Positions 8,180 through 16,889 of a stretch of DNA of 53,527 bases are shown piece after piece. The notes below the pieces were generated by a model. The model saw nothing but the letters and a program-made list of their open reading frames with translations, was not told the origin of the DNA and searched no databases. Where the stretch lies: positions 1-53,527 of the forward strand of contig QWII01000065.1 in assembly GCA_021405325.1 (NCBI GenBank). The letters run 5' to 3'. Positions within the stretch are counted from its first letter, which is position 1, and every line of letters starts with the position of its first letter. The stretch comes from Caldilinea sp. CFX5 (lineage in GTDB: Bacteria > Chloroflexota > Anaerolineae > Caldilineales > Caldilineaceae). The position numbers were made by a program, and so were the translations under genes.

Positions 8180-8296
8180 TGATTCGTGTTGCGTGTTGCG
8201 TGATTCGTGATTCGTGATTCGTGTTGCGTGATTCGTGTTGCGTGCGGCGCGCCCTTCGACAAGCTCAGGGCACGCCGCACGCAACACGAATCACGC
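8180..8296. repeat. Hairpin built of GATTCGTGTTGCGT units around a CTTCGACAAGCTCAG loop
   Basis: Tandem GATTCGTG/TTGCGT units form a long left arm. The last two units plus GCGGCG pair perfectly with CGCCGCACGCAACACGAATC on the right. The loop contains CCCTTCGACAAGCTCAGGG, itself a small hairpin and the reverse complement of the loop of the hairpins at 15693 and 20650. The right arm is followed by GCTTTTTAT, which could make it a terminator on the plus strand. It lies in the divergent gap upstream of two genes. Confidence 0.9.
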
Positions 8297-8492
8297 TTTT
8301 TATCAGCCGTCCCGCTAGTATAACATTTGCTTGGCGATCTACAAAGTACTTTTGCTGCATCAAAAGTGTTCGTTTAGGGCAAGGTTGGTTATAATGGAAG
8401 GGTAACGACTCCGCCCGCGCGCAGCCGGTCCATGACCGGCGCCCGGGCTTGGTGATTCATAAAAGGCTCTCTCATACATTCGGCTGGAGCTA

Positions 8493-10493
8493 ATGGATAA
8501 GCGTCAACCCTATGGGCGGCGTAGCGAGAAGCGCGCTGCGGTGATCTTACAATTTGTGTTGCTCTTTCTCATGATGGCGCTGTCGGGGCTGATTGGCGTG
8601 ATCTGGTTTGGCGGCGATCGGCTGCTCTTTCCGCCGACGCCGACCCCGACGGCGACGGAAAGAGCAGCCTTTGCGCCCACCGCCGACTTCCGCGCCACCT
8701 TGATTGCGGAAAATGTGGCCACCCAAGTCGCCTATAGCACCTTAGCGGCGGAACTGGGCTTGTCGCCCTTGGCGACCCCCACCAAACTGCCGGCAACCGT
8801 TCAGGTGTTGGTGCCGGGGGTGATTAGCGGCGGGGAGGCAACCCCCAGCACGGTTGTCACCCCGGCCACTGGCGCCGGCAGTGGCGGTAACGTCAATGTG
8901 ATTTCGATCCCGGTCGCGGCCAATGGCTCCTTCCTGCCTACCCCGACCCCGGTCGTCTTTTCGGAAGTGCCGACGCCGCTGCCCAGCGAAACGCCAACCA
9001 ATACACCGGCCCCGCTGCCAAGCGATACCCCAACGTTGCTGCCGCCGACGCCAACCTTTACGCCAACACCGACCTTCTTTGTCTCCAGCCTGCGCGCCGT
9101 CATTGTGATGACGCCGGTCGCGACGTTGCGCGCCGGGCCAAGCACGCTCTATGGCGCGACGGATACTTTGCCTGCCGGTTATACGGTTACGTTGACCGGT
9201 CGGGACGAAACGGGGGAATGGGTCTACATCTGTTGTGTGGCGAACAATACCTTCCGTTGGCTACGTCAGCTCTATGTACAAGCCAAGGATAACACCTTGC
9301 CACCCGGCGCGCCCCCGAACGCAACGCCGAATGATATTCGCTGGCTCAGGGTTGAGCCGGCGCCGGCGACCACAACCCCCATTATGACCCCCACCGCGAT
9401 CCCGGACAATAGTTTTCCGCGCTTCCGGCGCGACCGCGCCAACAGTGGCCGCACCACCAAATTACCAACCTGGCCGCTGACCCAGATCTGGCCCAACCCC
9501 AACCGACCCGATCAACCGATGGTTTCCGATATTGTCGTGATGAACGATAAGGTGCTGGTGGGCAATGCTGACAACCATCTCTACGCCTTGGGCGTGGCCG
9601 AAGGCAACCAGCAGTGGCGCTACGATGTGAAGGCGCCCCTGGCCTTTGGGCCGGTGGTGCAGGACAACTACATCTACTTTATCGATAAACAGCAACGCAC
9701 CTGGGCGCTGCAAGATTTGGGGAACCAGGCGGGCTTTGTCTGGCAGAAGACGATGCCAACGACCCCGCTCACAACCTTTTATCTCAATAACAATCGGCTC
9801 TTTGTGATGGGCCGCGATGGCGCCGGCACTGAATTTCTCTATGGCATTGATCGCAGCACAGGCGATATCAATGCCAATAGCACCTACCAAGGGCTTGGCG
9901 AGATGACGCCCTATATGGCGATTGGCAATCAACTGCTCTATATCGGCGATCCTAGTCTAAAGGCGCTAGATGTGAACGATTTTTCCCGCGTTTGGACACG
10001 CGATGATATTCAGAATTTGGCGGCGCCGCCAGTCTATATGGTGAATGGTCCCAATGCCTTGGCTGAACTCTACGTGGTCGATAACACCAACGCCGGGATC
10101 CGTCTTCACGCACTTAACGCCAACACCGGTCAAACGCTTTGGGCGACCGTCGTCGGGCGTGAGGTGAGTGGGTTGGCCGTTGGCGATACGGCGGTTTATG
10201 TGACAGGGGAAAATTACTTGCGCGCCATTGCCCGGCAAGGCGGAAACGCCTCGTTGTGGGGCGATGTGTCGACCCCGGGGCGTGCGTTGGGGGGGCCGCT
10301 CATTGACAGCAACCAAATTCTGATCATTACCGCCGGTGGCGTGATTCAAGGGTTCATGACCGCCAATGGGCAGAGCCTCGGGAATCAGTCGATCCCTTCT
10401 GGCACGGTGATCGGCATACCAGCGGTTGCCGGCCCCTATCTCTATCTTCCGGTCAATGGGCCGATCATTTATGCCTTCCGAGGTCAACAATAA
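8493..10493 (+). CDS. Membrane-anchored SH3b / PQQ-type beta-propeller protein
   Basis: A 666-residue protein with several parts. A basic N-terminus and one membrane segment (VILQFVLLFLMMALSGLIGVIWF, about residues 17-39) are followed by a Pro/Thr-rich stalk to about residue 195. A bacterial SH3 domain follows (VATLRAGPSTLYGATDTLPAG, then a GEWVYICC segment). From about residue 325 comes a beta-propeller of the PQQ-repeat type (LVGNADNHLYALGVAEGNQQW, YGIDRSTGD, LHALNANTGQTLWATVVG). The propeller probably lies outside the membrane. It resembles BamB-like or PQQ-dehydrogenase-like scaffolds, but no enzyme residues are evident, so a binding or structural role is more likely. GGAG precedes the ATG. 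The next gene begins three bases after the stop. Confidence 0.88.
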   Translation: MDKRQPYGRRSEKRAAVILQFVLLFLMMALSGLIGVIWFGGDRLLFPPTPTPTATERAAFAPTADFRATLIAENVATQVAYSTLAAELGLSPLATPTKLPATVQVLVPGVISGGEATPSTVVTPATGAGSGGNVNVISIPVAANGSFLPTPTPVVFSEVPTPLPSETPTNTPAPLPSDTPTLLPPTPTFTPTPTFFVSSLRAVIVMTPVATLRAGPSTLYGATDTLPAGYTVTLTGRDETGEWVYICCVANNTFRWLRQLYVQAKDNTLPPGAPPNATPNDIRWLRVEPAPATTTPIMTPTAIPDNSFPRFRRDRANSGRTTKLPTWPLTQIWPNPNRPDQPMVSDIVVMNDKVLVGNADNHLYALGVAEGNQQWRYDVKAPLAFGPVVQDNYIYFIDKQQRTWALQDLGNQAGFVWQKTMPTTPLTTFYLNNNRLFVMGRDGAGTEFLYGIDRSTGDINANSTYQGLGEMTPYMAIGNQLLYIGDPSLKALDVNDFSRVWTRDDIQNLAAPPVYMVNGPNALAELYVVDNTNAGIRLHALNANTGQTLWATVVGREVSGLAVGDTAVYVTGENYLRAIARQGGNASLWGDVSTPGRALGGPLIDSNQILIITAGGVIQGFMTANGQSLGNQSIPSGTVIGIPAVAGPYLYLPVNGPIIYAFRGQQ

Positions 10494-10496
10494 GTT

Positions 10497-11936
10497 ATGC
10501 ACGATGTGTCAACACCGGCGCCGGTCAAGGCGGCCATTGCCCTCCCTGGGTGGGACGCCTTATGGCTGGCGTTGCTCGTTTTTAGCCTGCTGATGATCAC
10601 CGGGTTTGCTGAATCCGGTCTAGGCAACCGCTTTCAAGATGTGGCGCGCCATCCCTTCCTCGGCCAACTGCTGCCGGCAGCGGGGGTGGCGGCTATGGGG
10701 CAGATTGGCCCCCGTCCGGCGGAACCGTTGGGCCTGGTGCTTTTTGCCCTGACGTTGGGGCTGTTGGGCCTCTATTTTCTTGTTGATCTGTTCAAGGAAG
10801 GCCGCGGACAAAGCGTCGCCAAAGCGCTTTTGTTGACGGCCATGATCCTCACCGCTGTCTATTTACCGACGGTTAAGCTAATGTTATTGGATGCCCAAGG
10901 CCCGCGCGGCAGCTATTCGCATGATGGCGGCGTCTTGCAGACTGAAGCCACCATCGACTTTTTCTTGCAGGGCAAAAATCCCTATGTAGAGGACTATACC
11001 CAAACGCCGATGGCAACCTGGGGCCACCCCGACTTCCGCACGGCGCTCTACCACTACCCTTACCTGCCCTGGACTTTTGTCTTTAGCGCGCCCTTCTACG
11101 TTATGGGGAAAGCGCTGGGCTTTTACGATCAGCGGTTGGTCTACTTGCTGTTGATGACCGTCGCGCTGGCCCTGACCCACCGGTTGGCCCATTCGCCACG
11201 CGCCAAACTGGCATTGACGGCGGCCATCGGCTTGAACCCCCTGATGGCGCTGGATCTCATCTTTGGGCAGAATGATCTCTTTGTCCTCTGCTGGCTCCTC
11301 TTTAGCCTGGTGGCCTGGCAGCAGTGGGCGCAGCGGCAGTACCAAGCGCCGGGGGCGCTCGTTCTTTCCCTCGTCTGTTTTGGTCTAGCCTGCGCCAGCA
11401 AACCGACGGCCTGGTTTTTTGCGCCTTTTTACGGTTTACTGCTCATCGCGGATCAACCGGCGTTACTCGCCGGCGGCTGGACAGGCTGGTTCCCCATTGT
11501 GCGCGCGATTTTCTGGCGTAGCCGGTGGGCGCTGCTGGTCTTTGGCCTGCTGGTGCTGCCTTATGTTATTTGGAGTCCTTTTGCTTTCTACGATGATGTC
11601 TGGCGCTGGAGTAACGGACAGGGGGAGACGGGCTATCAGATCTGGGGTTGGGGCGCCAGCAATTTTGTCCTGGCGTGGGGTTGGGTCAACAGCCGCTTTG
11701 CCCAGTGGCCCTTCTGGCAACTGGAACTGCTCTGCGCGCTGCCGGTGTTGCTCTGGTTTCTGCACAGACAAAGACGCCACAATGCTCTCTTTATCGCGTG
11801 TTGGCACTATGGCGTCTTTTTATTCGTCTTCTTCTACAGCAGCCGGTTTCTCAACGAGAACTATCTGAGTTACATTCTGCCCTTTTTGTGTCTGGGGGTG
11901 TTGACGCGGGAGATAGGTAGACAGGTAGACAGGTAG
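10497..11936 (+). CDS. Multipass membrane protein, GT-C/GT87-like
   Basis: A 479-residue integral membrane protein with about ten hydrophobic segments. A short soluble loop after the third segment carries [20 protein letters not shown] and GKNPYVEDY. The pattern [26 protein letters not shown], the GQND motif and the Lys/Pro pair in [13 protein letters not shown] recall polyprenol-phosphate-sugar-dependent glycosyltransferases of the GT-C fold (GT87/DUF2029 type). That assignment is by pattern only. It begins three bases after the propeller gene and forms an operon with it, which hints at cell-envelope glycan or glycoprotein assembly. The last codons (REIGRQVDR, stop TAG) are encoded by the first units of the GTAGACAG array that follows. 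Confidence 0.72.
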   Translation: MHDVSTPAPVKAAIALPGWDALWLALLVFSLLMITGFAESGLGNRFQDVARHPFLGQLLPAAGVAAMGQIGPRPAEPLGLVLFALTLGLLGLYFLVDLFKEGRGQSVAKALLLTAMILTAVYLPTVKLMLLDAQGPRGSYSHDGGVLQTEATIDFFLQGKNPYVEDYTQTPMATWGHPDFRTALYHYPYLPWTFVFSAPFYVMGKALGFYDQRLVYLLLMTVALALTHRLAHSPRAKLALTAAIGLNPLMALDLIFGQNDLFVLCWLLFSLVAWQQWAQRQYQAPGALVLSLVCFGLACASKPTAWFFAPFYGLLLIADQPALLAGGWTGWFPIVRAIFWRSRWALLVFGLLVLPYVIWSPFAFYDDVWRWSNGQGETGYQIWGWGASNFVLAWGWVNSRFAQWPFWQLELLCALPVLLWFLHRQRRHNALFIACWHYGVFLFVFFYSSRFLNENYLSYILPFLCLGVLTREIGRQVDR

Positions 11937-12014
11937 ACAGGTAGACAGGTAGATAAGTCTTATTGACCTGTCTACCTGTTTACCTGTTTACCTGTCTACC
12001 TGTCTACCTATCTA
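11912..12014. repeat. Self-complementary (GTAGACAG)n / (CTGTCTAC)n array holding two stop codons
   Basis: About five units of GTAGACAG on the left face about six units of their reverse complement on the right, around a seven-base loop. The TAG stop of the plus-strand membrane gene (11934-11936) lies in the left arm. The TAG stop of the convergent RpiR gene (12012-12014) lies at the end of the right arm. Transcribed from either side it would form a very long hairpin. Confidence 0.95.
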
Positions 12015-12881
12015 CGCTTCGTCCTCCCCGTCTTCTAGATCACGCAATTCGGGGCGTGTAAGAAATTGATAAGCCTGTTGAAATTCGGTAAGATGGTGAT
12101 CGACAGCGGCTTTGGTGTCTTTGCTGGCGATCTGCACCAGACCGGCCAGGGCGGCGACCAGGGCGACGATGCTGGGCAAAGGGCCGGCGACATCGGTGGG
12201 CGCAAAGATCACACGGTCGGAGACGCGGTTGACCGGGCTGCCTAAGGAGCCGATGATGCCCAAGGTGGCGCAGCCTTTGAGCCGGGCCAGTTCCAGGGCG
12301 CGGGCAACATTGAGACCATAAGAAGTCGCGCTGATGCCGATGACCAGCGTATTGCTGCTGAGATTCATTAACGCGGCGGCTTTCTTGCTCGGATCGTTGG
12401 AGACCGCTTCCGCCGAGATGCCCCGATGACGCAACTGTTGGGCCGTCATTTCAGCCACCGCTTCGGCATAACCCTCGGCGACGAGGATGATGTGACCGGC
12501 CTTTTGCAGCATCTTGGCGATCTCTTCAATATGTTCCGGCGGCGTCTGTGTCAGCATCTGTTTTAGGTTGTGCTGTTCATGCACCGCCCGATCTTTAAAG
12601 ATACCTGCCGGATCATCCGGCGAAAGCTCCTTGGGCGTATAGGCGGCGTAAATTTCCGACTTGACCTGATCGCGCACGTCGTTGAGTAGTTCGGGATAGC
12701 CATTGTAGCCCAACCGCTGGGAGAAGCGGACAACCGTCGTCGTGTCTACCCCGACTGCGTAGGCTAGTTGCGCCGCCGTCATAAAGGAGACTTCATAGTA
12801 GTTACTCATAATGTAATCAGCCACTTTGCGATAGCTGCGGCTGAGGTGATCATAATATTCACGAATCTTTTCTCGATACAT
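12012..12881 (-). CDS. MurR/RpiR family transcriptional regulator (HTH + SIS)
   Basis: A 289-residue regulator. Residues 1-77 form the RpiR-type helix-turn-helix (SYRKVADYIMSNYYEVSFMT, AVGVDTTTVVRFSQRLGYNG). Residues about 115-260 form a SIS sugar-phosphate-binding domain (ILVAEGYAEAVAEMTAQQL, NTLVIGISATSYGLNVARAL). Such proteins bind a phosphorylated sugar and control sugar or amino-sugar uptake and catabolism genes. The tail is acidic (DLEDGEDEA). The target is not evident; the sugar ABC importer at 22-25 kb is one guess. A structured leader candidate lies upstream (12908-12995). Confidence 0.9.
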   Translation of the reverse strand: MYREKIREYYDHLSRSYRKVADYIMSNYYEVSFMTAAQLAYAVGVDTTTVVRFSQRLGYNGYPELLNDVRDQVKSEIYAAYTPKELSPDDPAGIFKDRAVHEQHNLKQMLTQTPPEHIEEIAKMLQKAGHIILVAEGYAEAVAEMTAQQLRHRGISAEAVSNDPSKKAAALMNLSSNTLVIGISATSYGLNVARALELARLKGCATLGIIGSLGSPVNRVSDRVIFAPTDVAGPLPSIVALVAALAGLVQIASKDTKAAVDHHLTEFQQAYQFLTRPELRDLEDGEDEA

Positions 12882-13382
12882 GGTTTCCCCGATTCCAGTC
12901 GTAAGTGGCCTCGTTCGGCTTCGTTCATCAAGCGAAAAAGCGACCCGTTGCGCACGGGCGGACAGCCTTCCGGCTGATGAAGATCACGACGAGGCGAGTT
13001 ATAGGTATTATCTATGTAAAACTTGGTAAATCATGACATTTGCTGATCTAGCAAGGGTAACTTTAGCCAAAACCTTGATCCCCGGCGGCCGAATGCGTCT
13101 GGTCAGCGGCGCTTTGTGAAGCGCCAGGGACAATCCAATACCTGTTGGGAGGATGCTGCCGGAAAAGGCTCAGTGTCCAGTAAAGTAACGTTGTAAACGC
13201 AGTAAGGCGAGCGTGGGTTGAAAGCGTTCCGATTACCATAAGATATAGATTATATGCTGTTCAAGTATAGATTGCACAATCAAATTTGTCAAACTCTTAA
13301 GCATTATAACACCCAAACAAACAAAGGTATGGCAGGTGTGTTATATCCAGGGTGTATTGAAATTACAATCAACAAACAGAAA
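12882..13382. other. Divergent intergenic region (~500 nt)
   Basis: This gap separates the RpiR gene from the deacetylase gene. It holds the multi-hairpin element at 12908-12995 and a small hairpin GGCGCTTTGTGAAGCGCC near 13113. A/T-rich DNA near 13232-13256 (GATATAGATTATATGC) is a plausible plus-strand promoter zone. No credible small gene was found; frames starting at 13254 and 13329 would only extend the deacetylase N-terminus. Confidence 0.5.
12908..12995 (-). other. Candidate structured RNA leader upstream of RpiR gene
   Basis: Nested complementary segments are visible: GCCTCGT with ACGAGGC as the outer helix, and TTCATCA with TGATGAA as a second helix. Inside are the hairpins CCCGT-TGCGC-ACGGG and AGCC-TTCC-GGCT. 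This is a branched fold of about 88 nt. It sits 27 nt before the RpiR start on the minus strand, so it would be in its 5' leader. It matches no riboswitch class I recognise, and structure alone does not prove function. Confidence 0.4.
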
Positions 13383-14570
13383 ATGCGTAATGTCCTGAAA
13401 AGATCGACTATTCGTTATCAACTCTTCGCTTCATTACTGTTATTCATTCTGCTTGGCTTAGTCAGTTGTCGCGCCGAACAACCCTCATCTGACCTTACTA
13501 TACCTTCGGCTTCAACACCCTTATTGCCGCCAACAGCGCAGACAATCGTCATTACGACACCAACCGCCCCTCTACGCAAGCTGACGGCCACCGCTACACC
13601 GGCGCCGGCAACCCCGACACACCAGACGCTTACCCTCTTACCGACCGCCACTGTTGCAGCGCCGACGATAGCCGTAACGCCAACCCTGTCGCTGGTTGAC
13701 GCGTTGAGTCAGACCGTGGTTGTGACGGCTGTTAAGCCGCTATCGCCAACCATCCTGTTCGCCCATCCGGCGCCGCCGCTTGTCGTTGCACCCGCATTGG
13801 GGCCGGACCCGACCAACACAGTGGCTCCTGAACCCCCGGTGGTCACTGCCATCACTGCTCTGCAACCGGACGGTGTAGTGCGCACCGCTCACGTGCCGAT
13901 TTTAATGTACCATTATCTAAGTACGCCACCCGCCGCTGCTGATATTTACCGCCGTGATCTCTCTGTCCCGCCGGAACTCTTTGCGGCGCACCTGGATCGA
14001 CTGCAAGCCGACGGTTACACAACCATCAGCCTCTATGCTCTCGCCGCTTATCTCCAACAAGGAACGCCGCTGCCGCCCAAGCCGGTGATTCTGACCTTTG
14101 ATGACGGCTATCGGGATAACTACGAGAATGCCTTTCCCTTGTTACGTGATCGTCGCATGACCGCCACTTTCTTCGTCGTCATGGAATTTATCAATCAGGG
14201 GCGGCCCGAATACCTGACTTGGGACATGGTGCGTGAGATGCACGCTGGGGGTATGTCAATTGAAGTACACGGTGTTGACCATACCACCTTACGGAAACGC
14301 AGCCGAGGGGATCTCGAATTTCAAGCCTTGCGCTCCTACGAGACCCTTCAGGACCGACTGGGCGTTCGTCCTCGCTTTCTATCCTATCCCGCCGGCGAAT
14401 ATGACGCCGACACCATTGCTGTCTTTCAGGCCGCCGGCTACTGGGCTGCTGTGACGACCATCCAGGGCGCTACCCACAGTAGCGATCAACTCTTTGAACT
14501 TCGCCGTGTCAGGATCCGCAATACCACCACTGCGGATGAACTGGTGCGCCTGTTATCCTTAGCGTGGTAG
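13383..14570 (+). CDS. Polysaccharide deacetylase lipoprotein (NodB/CE4)
   Basis: A 395-residue exported enzyme. The signal peptide ends in a lipobox-like LLGLVSC, so it is probably a membrane-tethered lipoprotein. A Thr/Pro-rich linker reaches to about residue 170. The NodB domain follows: VPILMYHYL, then TFDDGY (catalytic Asp and metal Asp), then HGVDHTTL (metal His pair) and LSYPAGEYD. These are the expected carbohydrate esterase family 4 residues. It should remove N-acetyl groups from chitin-like, peptidoglycan or exopolysaccharide chains. The start was chosen because it begins a normal signal peptide (MRNVLKRSTIRYQLF); the frame is open further upstream. The TAG stop directly abuts the GAGACAGG array. 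Confidence 0.9.
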   Translation: MRNVLKRSTIRYQLFASLLLFILLGLVSCRAEQPSSDLTIPSASTPLLPPTAQTIVITTPTAPLRKLTATATPAPATPTHQTLTLLPTATVAAPTIAVTPTLSLVDALSQTVVVTAVKPLSPTILFAHPAPPLVVAPALGPDPTNTVAPEPPVVTAITALQPDGVVRTAHVPILMYHYLSTPPAAADIYRRDLSVPPELFAAHLDRLQADGYTTISLYALAAYLQQGTPLPPKPVILTFDDGYRDNYENAFPLLRDRRMTATFFVVMEFINQGRPEYLTWDMVREMHAGGMSIEVHGVDHTTLRKRSRGDLEFQALRSYETLQDRLGVRPRFLSYPAGEYDADTIAVFQAAGYWAAVTTIQGATHSSDQLFELRRVRIRNTTTADELVRLLSLAW

Positions 14571-14660
14571 ACACGAGACAGGAGACAGGAGACACGAGAC
14601 AGGAGACACGAGACAAGAGAAATCGACGATCTATAACTCGTAACTCTAGCTGTCTCCTAC
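14568..14660. repeat. GAGACAGG/GAGACACG array with short complementary arm
   Basis: Units of GACACGAGACAGGAGACAGG run for about 50 bases after the deacetylase stop. The complementary piece GCTGTCTCCTAC sits at 14649-14660, where it encodes the last residues of the convergent DUF309 gene. Both convergent genes therefore end in or at this element. Confidence 0.85.
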
Positions 14661-15506
14661 AAACTCAATCTGCGGGAAGCGGCTTTGATCAAATTCGGCC
14701 AGCCGTTCCGCTCCCAAAGCGGTCACTTCGGCGTGAATGGCCTCAGCGGCGCTGCGCAGAGCGGCAATGTTGACGCCCTGACAGAGGGGCGGCAGCGTGC
14801 GCAAGCGCGGCAGGCCCCGCCGGAACATTTTGATCGCGCCTAGCCAGTTACCTCGTTCAATCTGCAAAAAGGCCACACCTACTTGCAGAATGCCCTGATA
14901 CATCTCGCGAATGGGACGCTTTTCGGCTTGCCAGGCCAGCTCCAGATGCTCGTGTTGCTCAAAATATTCGCCATGATTGAACGCAAGCAACCCGCGGCGC
15001 GCCAGATCACTCAAGGGGGCGTCCCAGCCTTCCGGGTATTCAACCGGTGGACGGAGATGGTGCTCAACCACGGTGACGAGCGCTTCCATCATCTTGCTGC
15101 GCGCCCAGGCATGATCGGCGCCGGCTTGACGGGCTGCTTGGAGGGTTGCCACATCCACATGGCTGCCAAAGGCGTAAAGCGGAATCTGGCGCGACTGTGG
15201 GCGCATCTTGCAGCGGGTGATGGCTAGGCGCCAGTTGCCTGCTGTCTGAAGATCAACCAAAATGAGCACCGGAAAATAGTGATCGACTGCATCTACTAAA
15301 GCTTCCGGCGTTTCTGTAATCACTGGCCGGCCCCCTTGTGCGGTGATGACATCATGCAAGCGGGTTGCAACCAAGAGCTCTGCTGCTAGACAAACGACAG
15401 CCAACCGGCTGTGGTCATAGCCCATTACGGGTTGCTGTAAGCCTGTCACTTTTGCTGTAGGTTGAGCGGATTGTGTAACCAAAATCTCATTCGACATAGC
15501 ATACAT
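14646..15506 (-). CDS. Pseudoreceiver-DUF309 domain protein
   Basis: A 286-residue two-domain protein. Residues ~27-150 look like a response-regulator receiver fold. An Asp is kept at the end of strand 3 (LILVDLQ) and a Ser-Lys pair near the end (ARSKM), but the acidic pair of strand 1 is absent (VVCLAAE), so it is probably a pseudoreceiver. Residues ~165-265 form a DUF309 helical domain (FNHGEYFEQHEHLELAWQ, MYQGILQVGVAFLQIERGNW, GAIKMFRRGLPRL). DUF309 has a conserved His/Glu surface and unknown activity. Starts at 15506 or 15497 are both possible. The last codons (GDS, stop) are written by repeat sequence. Confidence 0.82.
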   Translation of the reverse strand: MYAMSNEILVTQSAQPTAKVTGLQQPVMGYDHSRLAVVCLAAELLVATRLHDVITAQGGRPVITETPEALVDAVDHYFPVLILVDLQTAGNWRLAITRCKMRPQSRQIPLYAFGSHVDVATLQAARQAGADHAWARSKMMEALVTVVEHHLRPPVEYPEGWDAPLSDLARRGLLAFNHGEYFEQHEHLELAWQAEKRPIREMYQGILQVGVAFLQIERGNWLGAIKMFRRGLPRLRTLPPLCQGVNIAALRSAAEAIHAEVTALGAERLAEFDQSRFPQIEFVGDS

Positions 15507-15630
15507 ACTGACTCAGGTAACGGAAAAATGGCAACTGTCAAGGAATAATTTGTAAAACACGCTTCTGAACATTGTAATAGTAAACTTCTCTCTCTCTGAT
15601 AGCGGTGATCCTCCATACGAAGTTGTGGAA

Positions 15631-15674
15631 AACCCCAAAAAAGAACCCCCTGAGCCATGTACGATTCAGGGGGG
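15631..15674 (-). terminator. Rho-independent terminator of the lactonase/ABC operon
   Basis: On the minus strand, CCCCCTGA pairs with TCAGGGGG around a loop of about 12 bases. It is followed by TTCTTTTTTGGGG. It lies about 70 nt downstream of the lactonase stop. Confidence 0.82.
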
Positions 15675-15692
15675 TAGTTAACTAGTTTAATT

Positions 15693-15738
15693 GGTTGGTT
15701 CGTTGGTTGAGCTTGTCGAAACCAACGAACCAATCAAC
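15693..15738. repeat. Hairpin with GAGCTTGTCGA loop (stem variant 1)
   Basis: The stem GGTTGGTTCGTTGGTT pairs with AACCAACGAACCAATCAACC. The loop is GAGCTTGTCGA. It ends three bases before the lactonase stop codon. The hairpin at 20650-20700 has the same loop with a different but still paired stem. Confidence 0.9.
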
Positions 15739-15741
15739 CTT

Positions 15742-16842
15742 TTACTGCGACCAGAATTTCAAACAGACGGGTGTCGGCACATCAAGCATTTGTCCGGTTG
15801 GTTTCAAATGACCGCTCTGTTGGTCAATCCGGAAAACAACAACGCTATCGGTGTTCTGATTGGCCGCCAACAAAAAGGCGCCGGTGGGGTCGATCACAAA
15901 GTTGCGCGGAATTTTCCCTTGGGTGGACTCATGCCCCACCGCTTTGACCAAGCCACTACCCTGGTCGATGGCAAAAATGGCAATACTATCATGGCCGCGA
16001 TTGGAGCCATAGACAAAGTTGCCGGAAGGATGAACATGAATATCGGCACAGTGACTCCGTCCCGCAAAGCCGGAGGGCAAGGTGGGTACGGATTGCAATT
16101 CGGTCAACCGTCCGGTACTCATTTCATAGGCAAGGACGGTCATTGTCGAATCGAGTTCGTTGATGCTGTAGGCATAGCGTCCATTGGGGTGAAAGTCAAA
16201 GTGACGAGGGCCGGCGCCAGGGTGGACGCGCACCCAGGCTTGCGGCGCCGGACGCAGCTTGCCCCGTTCACTGTCAAAGGCGTAGATCACCACTTTGTCA
16301 GTACCAAGATCAGCACAGTAGGCAAAGCGGTTATCCGGCGCCAGCGTAAAGGAGTGGGCGTGCGGTTCTTTTTGCCGCTGCTCGTTGACGCTCGACCCCT
16401 CGTGCTGGACAAAGTCGCTCATCTTGCCCAAGCTGCCATCGCTGTTGATCGGATGCACCGCAACACTGCCGCCGGTGTAATTGGCCGTCAACAGATAGCG
16501 TCCCGTGGCGTCAACGCTCAGGTGACAAGGGGCCGCCCCATCGGTGGCTTCCTGATTGAGCAAGGTCAAGGCGCCGTTGGCCGGGTCGATGGCAAAGGCG
16601 CTGACGGCGCCACTATTTTCCTTGCCGCCGAAATCACCCACTTCATTGACGGCGTACAAATAGCGACCATTCGGGTGGATGGTCAAGTAAGAAGGGTTCT
16701 CGACGCCGGTTGTTTTGCCTGCCATTGTCAAGGCGCCACTGGCAGGATCCATGTGCAGCCGGTAAATCCCCTCACTCTTGGCCTGCACATGGGGCAGACT
16801 GCGCGTATAGGTGCCAACGTAAATGTACATCGGGTCAGCCAT
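15742..16842 (-). CDS. Lactonase family protein (6-phosphogluconolactonase-like beta-propeller)
   Basis: A 366-residue seven-bladed propeller of the Pgl (YbhE/YkgB-like) lactonase family. The N-terminus MYIYVGTYTRSLPH and the repeated blade signatures YLTIHPNGRYLYAVNEV, HLSVDATGRYLLTANY and HFDFHPNGRYAYSINEL are diagnostic. Family members hydrolyse 6-phosphogluconolactone or related sugar lactones, or act only as propeller scaffolds. No signal peptide is visible, so it is cytoplasmic. AAGGAG about eight bases before the ATG supports the start. It is the last gene after two ABC permeases on the same strand, suggesting co-expression with uptake of a small substrate. Confidence 0.88.
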   Translation of the reverse strand: MADPMYIYVGTYTRSLPHVQAKSEGIYRLHMDPASGALTMAGKTTGVENPSYLTIHPNGRYLYAVNEVGDFGGKENSGAVSAFAIDPANGALTLLNQEATDGAAPCHLSVDATGRYLLTANYTGGSVAVHPINSDGSLGKMSDFVQHEGSSVNEQRQKEPHAHSFTLAPDNRFAYCADLGTDKVVIYAFDSERGKLRPAPQAWVRVHPGAGPRHFDFHPNGRYAYSINELDSTMTVLAYEMSTGRLTELQSVPTLPSGFAGRSHCADIHVHPSGNFVYGSNRGHDSIAIFAIDQGSGLVKAVGHESTQGKIPRNFVIDPTGAFLLAANQNTDSVVVFRIDQQSGHLKPTGQMLDVPTPVCLKFWSQ

Positions 16843-16889
16843 TTAATAACTCCTTATGGTTGATTTGATTGTTGGTTTGTGCGTAATGG

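Noticed and set aside
12908..13200. Cyclic-di-GMP or cobalamin riboswitch
   Set aside because: The element folds, but the conserved core bases of the GEMM and cobalamin classes were not found, so no class is assigned.
15691..16863. A 390-codon plus-strand frame opposite the lactonase
   Set aside because: The minus-strand frame has clear propeller signatures and a ribosome site; the plus-strand product is a composition shadow.
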